The notes below the pieces were generated by a model. It was not told the DNA's origin, searched no databases, and saw nothing but the letters and a program-made list of their open reading frames with translations. Below are positions 1-5,406 of a stretch of DNA of 8,246 nucleotides, in pieces (the stretch's first letter is position 1; every line of letters begins with the position of its first letter). This DNA comes from Magnetominusculus dajiuhuensis (GTDB lineage Bacteria; Nitrospirota; Thermodesulfovibrionia; Thermodesulfovibrionales; Magnetobacteriaceae). The DNA is taken from NCBI RefSeq assembly GCF_046044395.1, contig NZ_JBJUSG010000143.1:1-8246 (forward strand), given 5' to 3'. The position numbers were made by a program, and so were the translations under genes.

Positions 1-120
1 TTCTCTGTAAACACGCATTCTCACTATCATTTTACCTTCACCGAGAATTGCTGACCTTATTACTTTGTCCAGTTTTTGGTGGGCGCGTATTGCCTCAAGT
101 AAAAATCTATATGAAATATG
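1..120 (-). CDS. Partial open frame at the left edge, function unknown
   Basis: A minus-strand frame is open from a TAA at 121-123 to the window edge (40 codons) and clearly runs past position 1. The peptide looks protein-like: it begins hydrophobic, then is rich in Lys, Arg, Ile and Glu, with stretches such as LEAIRAHQKLDKVIRSAILG and KMIVRMRVYRE. No ATG, GTG or TTG lies in the first 30 codons. The first usable start is the ATG at 30..28, preceded by GGTGAAGG (42..35) four bases upstream. So this is either a gene starting at position 30 with a chance open leader, or the 5'-truncated remnant of a longer gene. I do not recognise the family. It is divergent from the pilin gene, so the two would share the intergenic region. 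Confidence 0.33.
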
Positions 121-127
121 TTAAAAT
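119..127 (+). promoter_or_regulatory. Extended -10 promoter for the pilin gene
   Basis: TGTTAAAAT matches the extended -10 pattern TGnTATAAT with one mismatch in the hexamer (TAAAAT, 122-127). No good -35 lies 16-18 bases upstream, which suits an extended -10 promoter. Transcription would start near 134, giving a leader of about 37 bases to the GTG at 171 or 67 bases to the ATG at 201. The surrounding A/T-rich tract (101-127) is consistent with a promoter. Confidence 0.4.
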
Positions 128-170
128 GAGGCAGCGTGCAAACGAAATTCTTAGATAGGGGGGTTATCAC

Positions 171-752
171 GTGTCAAAATCAGGGGAGATGATTTCAGCA
201 ATGCGAGTAAGAGATGAGGCGGGTTTTACATTAATCGAGCTTCTGATTGTTATAGCAATAATTGGTATATTGACCGCTATCGCGGTGCCGGCGTTTATGG
301 GGCAGCGGGAAAAATCGAAGGTGAGGGCAACTGAGTCAAGCGCCAAAGGCGCGGTTGCGGACTTACAAGCATATCTTGATGCTTACGTGGCCGGAGACCC
401 CATTGTCACAAATAATGATATATTGGGCGGACCAGGCGCAAAGGGATGCTATGAGTTCACTAACGCCATCACCACGGGTAAAACTTGTTTAGCCATCTTC
501 AATCAGCAAGCCAGCGTGTACCAATACCCCACATACCCGGACGGTCTGTCAGAAATTCTCAGCCTCTTTGTGAGTGCCCGTACATTGAGTGGAGACAAGA
601 GCGCGTATACTGGTCTTCCCTTGTTCGTAACGGCATCTCCAACTGACGGACAGGTTCTTTTAAGTCCATCAGGAAGTAACTCTGTTTATATCCTTGCTTA
701 TGCCTCAAACTTAACAGCGCCAGTACTCAGCCAATTAGTAGTCAGCCGATAA
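171..752 (+). CDS. Type IV prepilin (PilA-like major or minor pilin)
   Basis: This is a type IV pilus subunit, processed and N-methylated by prepilin peptidase at the inner membrane and then assembled into the pilus. Residues 18-25 read G/FTLIELL, the class III signal: Gly18 precedes the cleavage site, Phe19 becomes the mature N-terminus and Glu23 is the conserved Glu5. A hydrophobic helix follows (19-43), broken by Pro40. The C-terminal domain holds Cys93 and Cys106, which could form a disulfide. At 193 residues it is somewhat longer than simple pilins. The listed start is GTG 171 (18-residue leader) behind AGGGGGG with a 7-base spacer. ATG 201 is a good alternative, with AGGGGAG at 182-188 and a shorter leader (MRVRDEAG). 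It appears to be a lone pilin gene with its own promoter and a weak terminator; no pilus assembly genes are visible. A type II secretion pseudopilin is possible but less likely. Confidence 0.88.
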   Translation: MSKSGEMISAMRVRDEAGFTLIELLIVIAIIGILTAIAVPAFMGQREKSKVRATESSAKGAVADLQAYLDAYVAGDPIVTNNDILGGPGAKGCYEFTNAITTGKTCLAIFNQQASVYQYPTYPDGLSEILSLFVSARTLSGDKSAYTGLPLFVTASPTDGQVLLSPSGSNSVYILAYASNLTAPVLSQLVVSR

Positions 753-758
753 TTAATA

Positions 759-780
759 AAATGGGGCATATGTCCTTTTT
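759..780 (+). terminator. Weak intrinsic terminator after the pilin gene
   Basis: GGGC (764-767) can pair with GTCC (772-775) around an ATAT loop, extended by a G-T wobble and, after one mismatch, by upstream A's pairing with the T run. Five T's follow (776-780). The stem is short, so termination may be partial, but the position 12 bases after the pilin stop fits. Confidence 0.38.
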
Positions 781-862
781 GTTGACATTAGTGATATGGT
801 AAGATAGGAGACGGGGTGCTGGAGTGCGGGGGGATTATACTACCGGCAATGGAGGGGTTAGT

Positions 863-1030
863 ATGTGCCTGGGCGAGCAATTTGGGGACGATTTGGACGA
901 GAGGACAGATGGCGAGCAACAGTCTTGCCCAGAGGACAGGGACATAAACGATATAAAATACCTGCTCTTAACCGGTAAGGGTAAAAAAAGGGATATACGG
1001 AGGATTATTTTATGCGGCGGCATCATTTAA
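863..1030 (+). CDS. Possible small acidic/basic protein of unknown function (55 aa)
   Basis: The ATG at 863 is preceded by GGAGGGG (851-857) with a 5-base spacer, a strong ribosome binding site. The frame encodes 55 residues: an acidic first half rich in Asp and Glu, then DINDIKYLLL and a Lys/Arg-rich segment, ending in LCGGII. An in-frame GTG at 824 has no better signal. I recognise no family. The frame crosses an A7 run (983-989). A -1 shift there would join it to the small frame at 1012-1092, so the true product may be longer, or the region may be decayed. It lies between the pilin terminator and dut, and could be the first gene of the dut transcript. Confidence 0.35.
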   Translation: MCLGEQFGDDLDERTDGEQQSCPEDRDINDIKYLLLTGKGKKRDIRRIILCGGII

Positions 1031-1092
1031 CCCGGCATCATCAGAGCAGACGGCCGGATTCACCGGAGTGTGCACCTAAGGCTGCGAGGTAG
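1012..1092 (+). CDS. Possible 26-residue His/Arg-rich leader ORF upstream of dut
   Basis: The ATG at 1012 has a consensus GGAGG (999-1003) with an 8-base spacer. The frame runs 26 codons to TAG at 1090-1092, only two bases before the dut ATG at 1095, an arrangement that allows translational coupling. The peptide begins MRRHHLTRHHQSRR: two His pairs among many Arg residues, with one Cys near the end. It overlaps the end of the 863-1030 frame by 19 bases in the -1 frame. It could be a leader peptide, the shifted C-terminus of the preceding ORF, or chance. I know of no similar described peptide. Confidence 0.3.
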   Translation: MRRHHLTRHHQSRRPDSPECAPKAAR

Positions 1093-1094
1093 AT

Positions 1095-1523
1095 ATGGAA
1101 ATAAAATTTAAAAAACTATTCCCCTCAGCAAAACAACCGCGCCGCGCATACGACACAGACGCCGGGTTTGACTTGTTCAGCGTTGAGGATTGTATAGTTA
1201 ATAGAAACGGCATAACCATTATTCCTACCGGCATTGCCGTAGAAATACCACCAGGCTATGAAATGCAGATACGCCCGCGGTCAGGGCTGGCGGCTTTATA
1301 TGGTTTTGTGGTAGTTAATTCGCCCGGCACTATTGACTCCGGCTATCGCGGCGAAATCAAAGTTATCGCGTGTTTGGTCGGCAGCAATGAATCCCTTCAT
1401 GTCCACAAAGGAGAGGGTATAGCACAGGCCGTTATATACAAACTGCCCGACGTCTCTTTTGTGGAAGTGGAGACCTTAAGCGATTCGGCCAGAGGAACAA
1501 AAGGTATGGGAAGCACAGGATGA
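1095..1523 (+). CDS. dut: dUTPase (deoxyuridine 5'-triphosphate nucleotidohydrolase)
   Basis: This cytosolic homotrimeric enzyme hydrolyses dUTP to dUMP and pyrophosphate, keeping uracil out of DNA and supplying dUMP for thymidylate synthesis. All five trimeric dUTPase motifs are present in order: motif 1 around AGFDLF (23-28), motif 2 RPRSGLA (60-66), motif 3 GTIDSGYRGE (78-87) with the catalytic Asp81, motif 4 GEGIAQ (106-111) and motif 5 RGTKGMGSTG (133-142). The length of 142 residues is typical. Two deviations stand out. Motif 4 usually reads GxRxAQ but has Gly in place of Arg. Motif 5 usually has Phe, which stacks on the uracil, but has Met here (GMGSTG). The start ATG 1095 has GAGGT (1086-1090) just upstream. 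A small hydrophobic gene follows 25 bases after the stop, likely on the same transcript. Confidence 0.95.
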   Translation: MEIKFKKLFPSAKQPRRAYDTDAGFDLFSVEDCIVNRNGITIIPTGIAVEIPPGYEMQIRPRSGLAALYGFVVVNSPGTIDSGYRGEIKVIACLVGSNESLHVHKGEGIAQAVIYKLPDVSFVEVETLSDSARGTKGMGSTG

Positions 1524-1548
1524 CGGGCCAGTCAGGGAGGCCGTGATT

Positions 1549-1722
1549 ATGTCTATGACAGCCCTGATATTATCCTTCATAACGGGGGCGGTATCGTTTG
1601 TATGGCTTAACGTAGTGTTTACGAGAAATGGATTGAGCAGGGGGCTTGCCATGTTTTTATCGTCCACCGTTGGCAGCCTTGTATCAGGCGTCGTGTATTA
1701 CGCGGCAGACGCCTTATTTTAA
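1549..1722 (+). CDS. Small hydrophobic, probably two-helix membrane protein (57 aa)
   Basis: The ATG at 1549 follows GGGAGG (1535-1540) with an 8-base spacer, and the frame runs 57 codons to TAA at 1720-1722. The product starts MSMTALILSF, and residues 4-24 form a hydrophobic segment ending near WLNVVF. A charged turn (TRNGLSRG, 25-32) follows, then a second hydrophobic stretch (33-52) ending VVYYAADALF. Arg26 and Arg31 between the segments suggest a hairpin with the loop in the cytoplasm. Starts at GTG 1543 or ATG 1555 fit the ribosome binding site less well. It sits 25 bases after dut and is probably co-transcribed. I recognise no family; a holin-like or regulatory membrane peptide is conceivable but not shown. 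Confidence 0.62.
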   Translation: MSMTALILSFITGAVSFVWLNVVFTRNGLSRGLAMFLSSTVGSLVSGVVYYAADALF

Positions 1723-1774
1723 CAAAGCAATTGTTTGTCCCAAACAGTCCCCGACTTGCGGCTATCGCCCGAGC

Positions 1775-1780
1775 TATGAT
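1775..1780 (+). promoter_or_regulatory. Candidate -10 element for cbiA
   Basis: TATGAT matches the sigma-70 -10 in five of six positions. The nearest TTG-type -35 (TTGCGG, 1756-1761) is only 13 bases away, too close, so the match is partial. A start near 1787 would give an mRNA with about 8 leader bases before the cbiA ATG. That agrees with the lack of any Shine-Dalgarno sequence there and suggests near-leaderless translation. Confidence 0.25.
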
Positions 1781-1794
1781 ACCATCTTTACTCT

Positions 1795-3144
1795 ATGAAG
1801 AGCGCGTTTGTCATATCCGCCCTGCAAAGCGGCGCGGGGAAGACCACGGCGGCCCTGGCGCTGATGGCCGCCCTCACACGCATGGGCCGTCGCGTGCAAC
1901 CGTTTAAGACAGGCCCGGACTTCATTGACCCTGGCCTGCACCGCGCCCTGACCGGCGTGCCCTCGTGGAATCTTGACAGGTGGATGTGCGGCGATGACTA
2001 CGTCAGACATCTGTTTGCCGCGAAATCAAACGCCACCGACGTATGTATCATAGAGGGGGCGATGGGACTATTTGACGGAGGGGCGGCTTCGGCAGCCGAA
2101 ACCGCAAAATTCCTCTCCCTTGCGGTGGTTATCGCCCTTGACGTAAGGGGAACCGCCGAGACCGCGGCGGCCCTGGTCAAGGGAATCGAGGCCTTCGACC
2201 CCGAACTGACGCTGGCCGGTGTAATTCTCAACAGGACAGGGAGCGACAGACACTACCGCAGGGTCAAACAGGCCATAGAGGCGCACTGCAGGTGCAAGGT
2301 GCTTGGATTTCTCCCTGCTGAGCCGCAGATACGCATACCTGAGCGCCACCTCGGCCTGTACACGGCTGAGGACGGTGTGATAAACGCTGAATTCGCTCAA
2401 AAACTTGCCTCTGCCGCCCACGCCGGTATCCACATCGAAGAACTTCTCATGGCCTCGGCCATTAATAGTCCGCCTGTTTATATACCCGCGCCATCTCCGC
2501 CGCCACACCCCAACGCCCCGCGCATAGGTGTGGCCCGTGACAGCGCCTTCTGTTTTTATTACGAAGACAACTTCGATTCCCTCTCTGCCGCCGGGGCAGA
2601 GATAGTCTTTTTCAGCCCTATAAACGACGACAAAATCCCCAATGGCGTAGGGACGGTCTATCTCGGCGGCGGCTACCCTGAACTCTACGCTGAAAGGCTC
2701 TCCTCAAACCGGAACATGCTTCGCTCAATGAGAGACTTCGCCCTCAGAGGGGGGGCAATCTACGCCGAGTGCGGTGGGTTTATGTATCTTACCCAAGGCA
2801 TTGTTGACCTCAACGGGCATATCTTCCCGATGGCCGACATATTTCCCGTAAAGACGAAAATGGCAAAGAAAAGGGTTAAACTAGGCTATAGAGAGGTGAC
2901 GCTCACATCAGATTCAATACTGGGGAAAAAAGGTGCCAAACTCAGAGGACACGAGTTCCACTATTCAGAAATGGAGGATATGCCGCCCTCTGTGGAAACC
3001 ATATACGATAGCCACGAGGGGACAACCGGCTACAGGGTAAAAAACTGTACAGCCGGCTATGTACACCTGCACTTTGCGAGTAATCCACAAATAGCCGGGG
3101 CTTTTTATTTAGCCGCGGCCACAGGGGTTACTGCCAATACCTGA
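1795..3144 (+). CDS. cbiA: Cobyrinate a,c-diamide synthase
   Basis: This enzyme uses ATP and glutamine to amidate the a and c carboxylates of cobyrinate (or hydrogenobyrinate) in cobalamin biosynthesis, in the cytosol. The N-terminal part is a dethiobiotin-synthetase-like ATPase: P-loop SALQSGAGKT (8-17), QPFKTGPDFIDP, WNLD, and IIEGAMGLFDG (85-95). The second half is a class I type 3 glutamine amidotransferase starting near APRIGVARD (241): GGGYPELY (291-298), nucleophile Cys326 in AECGGFMYL, GHEFHYSE (385-392) and the closing HLHF (424-427). The length of 449 residues is standard. The start ATG 1795 lacks a Shine-Dalgarno sequence, but the P-loop spacing from the N-terminus is normal. No other cobalamin gene or B12 riboswitch is nearby. 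The coding sequence looks richer in G and C than the pilin or the small genes before it. Its last 40 bases overlap the 3' end of the opposing gene. Confidence 0.95.
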   Translation: MKSAFVISALQSGAGKTTAALALMAALTRMGRRVQPFKTGPDFIDPGLHRALTGVPSWNLDRWMCGDDYVRHLFAAKSNATDVCIIEGAMGLFDGGAASAAETAKFLSLAVVIALDVRGTAETAAALVKGIEAFDPELTLAGVILNRTGSDRHYRRVKQAIEAHCRCKVLGFLPAEPQIRIPERHLGLYTAEDGVINAEFAQKLASAAHAGIHIEELLMASAINSPPVYIPAPSPPPHPNAPRIGVARDSAFCFYYEDNFDSLSAAGAEIVFFSPINDDKIPNGVGTVYLGGGYPELYAERLSSNRNMLRSMRDFALRGGAIYAECGGFMYLTQGIVDLNGHIFPMADIFPVKTKMAKKRVKLGYREVTLTSDSILGKKGAKLRGHEFHYSEMEDMPPSVETIYDSHEGTTGYRVKNCTAGYVHLHFASNPQIAGAFYLAAATGVTANT

Positions 3145-4445
3145 GCCGGGGCATGAACAGGGGCCGCAACAGGGGCTTGGGCAGCTTGCGGTGACTTCTG
3201 CTTCAGTCCTTCGGGGTAATAGTTATTCTGAGGATTCCAGAGCATCCAACCGTTGGAGCCAAACTGTTCTGCGGCTTTTATCTGTTCTCTGACTGGCTCT
3301 CCCTTGAAGAATCTCCTGTCGTAGGCGTAATCTCTAAAGGCCTGTATCCAGGGCCTGAAGCGATTGGTGGCCAGTTGAGTGCGCTCTTGCGCCCTCTTAA
3401 GGGATAGATAGACTATTTTATTAGGATTCTGGACAGGATTCCTATAGCCAGGGATTCCAAACTGAAACCCTGATGGGTAGAGCATTGGTGACAGGTAGTC
3501 GGGGACGCCGGCGAGGTTCTCAATTTTTTGGCCGATTTGCGTATCGTCAAGATTCCAGCACGCATATCCGAATATGTCCGCGCCAAGATACACGTTATAT
3601 GGGGCAAGTCTCCTTTTGGCCTCCTGAAGAAAACCGGTGACCGCCTTTACCCTGGCCTCCTCAGTGCTTGGTTTGGAAAACTTGGGTTTCAACGAATCGG
3701 GAAACCTCACATAATCAAACTGTATCTCGTCAAATCCGCTTTGGGCGGCCTCAACGGCTATATCAATATTGTAGTCCCACACCTCTTTTCTGAAGGGGTC
3801 AACCCATGCTAGTTTCTCTCTATCTCGCCAGAGGTCTCCGCCCTGTGTTTTTACAGCAAGTTCATGCCTTGCCTGGGCCAGCGGATTGTCCTTAAAAACA
3901 ACTATGCGCGCAATTAAATATATGCCTTTATCCTTGAAAGTCTTTACCATTTCCTTCAGGTCTTTAACAAGAATCACCTTCTGCCCGCCTATTTCAGCGG
4001 CAAGCGGGATGGCGCTCTTGTAGTTCAGCACACCCCAGTCGGTCTTTACGTCAATTACAAGGGCATTGATTTCTGTATCTTCTATTAGTTTCAGGGCGGC
4101 GTTTCGCAGTTTCTTGCTGGACGCTCCATACATGGATAAATAGAGAGCCTTAGGTACAAAAGGCCTTAAGGGTATCTCCATTGCGGCGGCACCCTGCGGA
4201 GGGACACCCTCGCCCCTCATGTACCCTGGAGACTTCACCAATATTTTGCTTGCCGGAGCCTTAACACTGACAACGCCAGCCTCGTTTGTCAGAAGTGTCG
4301 TGGTGTTGTCCACAAGCACTGAGGCATTCATTATTGGTTTCTTCGACACGGAATCTACAACTTTTACGTCCAGCGCATACGCATCGTTAAACAAAAGCAC
4401 CACGACAAACAGTACTGCTGCAAAATATTCGGCTATTGATCTCAT
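3105..4445 (-). CDS. Exported putative glycoside hydrolase (DUF4015/GHL-type barrel)
   Basis: This is probably a periplasmic or surface glycosidase acting on an exopolysaccharide; the substrate is unknown. From ATG 4445 it has a signal peptide (1-24, ending AYA), then a beta-sandwich-like domain resembling carboxypeptidase regulatory repeats (about 25-93). A TIM-barrel-like domain follows (about 97-415) with the DUF4015 hallmarks FDEIQFDYVRFPD (238-250), GADIFGYACWN (288-298), DYLSPMLYPSGF (317-328), RPWIQAF (364-370) and NGWMLWNP (398-405). The acidic residues in the first of these are the likely catalytic ones. An Ala/Pro-rich tail (416-446) closes the protein. A TTG at 4484 overlapping the deacetylase stop would add 13 residues. 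ATG 4445 is preferred because GAGGGTGAG lies upstream at good spacing and the signal peptide becomes N-terminal. It is the second gene of an operon with the deacetylase. Hydrolase activity is inferred from the family. Confidence 0.8.
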   Translation of the reverse strand: MRSIAEYFAAVLFVVVLLFNDAYALDVKVVDSVSKKPIMNASVLVDNTTTLLTNEAGVVSVKAPASKILVKSPGYMRGEGVPPQGAAAMEIPLRPFVPKALYLSMYGASSKKLRNAALKLIEDTEINALVIDVKTDWGVLNYKSAIPLAAEIGGQKVILVKDLKEMVKTFKDKGIYLIARIVVFKDNPLAQARHELAVKTQGGDLWRDREKLAWVDPFRKEVWDYNIDIAVEAAQSGFDEIQFDYVRFPDSLKPKFSKPSTEEARVKAVTGFLQEAKRRLAPYNVYLGADIFGYACWNLDDTQIGQKIENLAGVPDYLSPMLYPSGFQFGIPGYRNPVQNPNKIVYLSLKRAQERTQLATNRFRPWIQAFRDYAYDRRFFKGEPVREQIKAAEQFGSNGWMLWNPQNNYYPEGLKQKSPQAAQAPVAAPVHAPAQVLAVTPVAAAK

Positions 4446-4480
4446 ACAATTCTCACCCTCTGTTTTATTTAGAATTTTAA

Positions 4481-5275
4481 TCAATTCCCTGTTAACAACC
4501 TCTCAAACGACTTCCCCTGGTTCGCATTTTCAAGAAGGAATCGCGGCAGCGACATCATATTGTCGCCACTTCTGACTGGCCGCCTCTCAATAGAAAACGC
4601 GGCCACATATCCCGCCTCAGACGCCTTGCCCGACAGGTAGTCGTCGTATATCCCGAACGGCCACGCGAGCAGGTCTATTTTTGTGCCAAACTCCTTTTCG
4701 AGCTTATCCTTAGATTTCTTTAACTGAGTCTCCACGACTTTTTCATATTCTTTTTTGTCCAGCCTCTTCTTTTCTACTTTGAAATTTGGATGCCAGTACG
4801 TATGGGATTGAAGGTCGAAAAGGCCAGTCTCTTTCAGCTCTTTGAGCTGGTTCCATGTCATAGCGTATGAGGCGTTTGAGATGGCCGAAGGGTAGATGAA
4901 AAGGGTAACAGGTATCTGGTATTTCCTTACAAGCGGGAGCATATCGGTGTAGATGGATTTATGGCCGTCATCTGCGACAATGACCACACTGTGCGGTGGA
5001 AGGGGTTTATTGTTTTTCAGGCAGTCAATAACCTGCCTTAGCGGGATTACCGTGTAGCCGTTTTGCCTGAGATATTTTAAGTGCGATTCAAAAACAGGAG
5101 TCGTTATAGTCATACTGTCAGCAACAGTTGGCCCAAGCCGGTGATAAAGCAATATCGGAACCCCCGTCCCTGATGTAACGGCCTTGTCCGCGGAGGCCGC
5201 GGCAAAAGAGCCGGTAATAAACAAAAAAACAACCGCCGTTAAGACAATTTTCGTGCTAATTCTCGTGTATCTCAT
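4481..5275 (-). CDS. Exported polysaccharide deacetylase (NodB/CE4 fold, IcaB/PgaB-like)
   Basis: A metal-dependent deacetylase, probably removing N-acetyl groups from a surface or periplasmic polysaccharide. From ATG 5275 a signal peptide (about 1-29, ending ASA) is followed by VPILLYHRLG, an opening typical of the IcaB/PgaB branch. NodB motifs: VADDG (100-104), with Asp102 as expected base and Asp103 as metal ligand; SHTYWH (157-162), with His158 and His162 as metal ligands; and WPFG (205-208), where many CE4 enzymes have Arg-x-Pro and this one has Trp. Leu/Pro-rich SLPRF (242-246) lies near the C-terminus. The length of 264 residues suits a single-domain enzyme. A longer reading from ATG 5296 is open, but AGGAGGGGG within it is the ideal ribosome binding site for ATG 5275. 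It heads an operon with the glycoside hydrolase; the intergenic space is 35 bases using ATG 4445. Confidence 0.88.
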   Translation of the reverse strand: MRYTRISTKIVLTAVVFLFITGSFAAASADKAVTSGTGVPILLYHRLGPTVADSMTITTPVFESHLKYLRQNGYTVIPLRQVIDCLKNNKPLPPHSVVIVADDGHKSIYTDMLPLVRKYQIPVTLFIYPSAISNASYAMTWNQLKELKETGLFDLQSHTYWHPNFKVEKKRLDKKEYEKVVETQLKKSKDKLEKEFGTKIDLLAWPFGIYDDYLSGKASEAGYVAAFSIERRPVRSGDNMMSLPRFLLENANQGKSFERLLTGN

Positions 5276-5305
5276 ATCAAACCCCCTCCTCAACATAACC
5301 CCGTT

Positions 5306-5334
5306 ATCTTATACAATATTTACAAATTCTGCAA
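5306..5334 (-). promoter_or_regulatory. Candidate sigma-70 promoter for the deacetylase/hydrolase operon
   Basis: On the minus strand TTGCAG (5334..5329) is separated by 17 bases from TAAGAT (5311..5306). An overlapping TATAAG (5313..5308) is a closer -10 match but has a 15-base spacer. The spacer is A/T-rich. Transcription would begin near 5300 with a leader of about 25 bases carrying the AGGAGG site. The 131-base gap after the HD-GYP gene supports an independent start. Confidence 0.45.
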
Positions 5335-5406
5335 GCTATTTGTTTTCGGCGTAAAAATATTTCCGAACCGCAAGACGCACACATCTCTTTACGCAAGGCA
5401 TTTTAA

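Noticed and set aside
78..94. Possible sigma-54 promoter upstream of the pilin gene (GG and TTGC elements)
   Set aside because: The GG at 81-82 and GC at 92-93 are separated by 9 bases and the GG at 78-79 by 12. Sigma-54 needs 10 between them, and the TGGCAC element is poor.
782..805. Perfect -35 TTGACA after the pilin gene
   Set aside because: The only -10-like sequence, TAAGAT at 800-805, is 12 bases away. At 15-18 bases the sequence is G-rich and does not match, so it is not a supportable promoter.
753..1094. Riboswitch (c-di-GMP, cobalamin or similar) in the long gap before dut
   Set aside because: I could not find the conserved core sequences of these classes or a convincing multi-stem fold. 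Small ORFs explain the gap better.
1723..1794. Cobalamin riboswitch ahead of cbiA
   Set aside because: Only 72 bases separate the genes and no B12-box-like sequence is present.
2068..2508. Long minus-strand open frames inside cbiA (also 1774-2010 and 1998-2231)
   Set aside because: They are antisense to a complete, well-conserved cbiA. Their products are Arg/Gly-rich and have no domain signature.
4219..4575. 118-codon plus-strand frame across the hydrolase/deacetylase junction
   Set aside because: It is antisense to a signal peptide and operon junction, is Thr/Ser-rich, and shows no recognisable domain.
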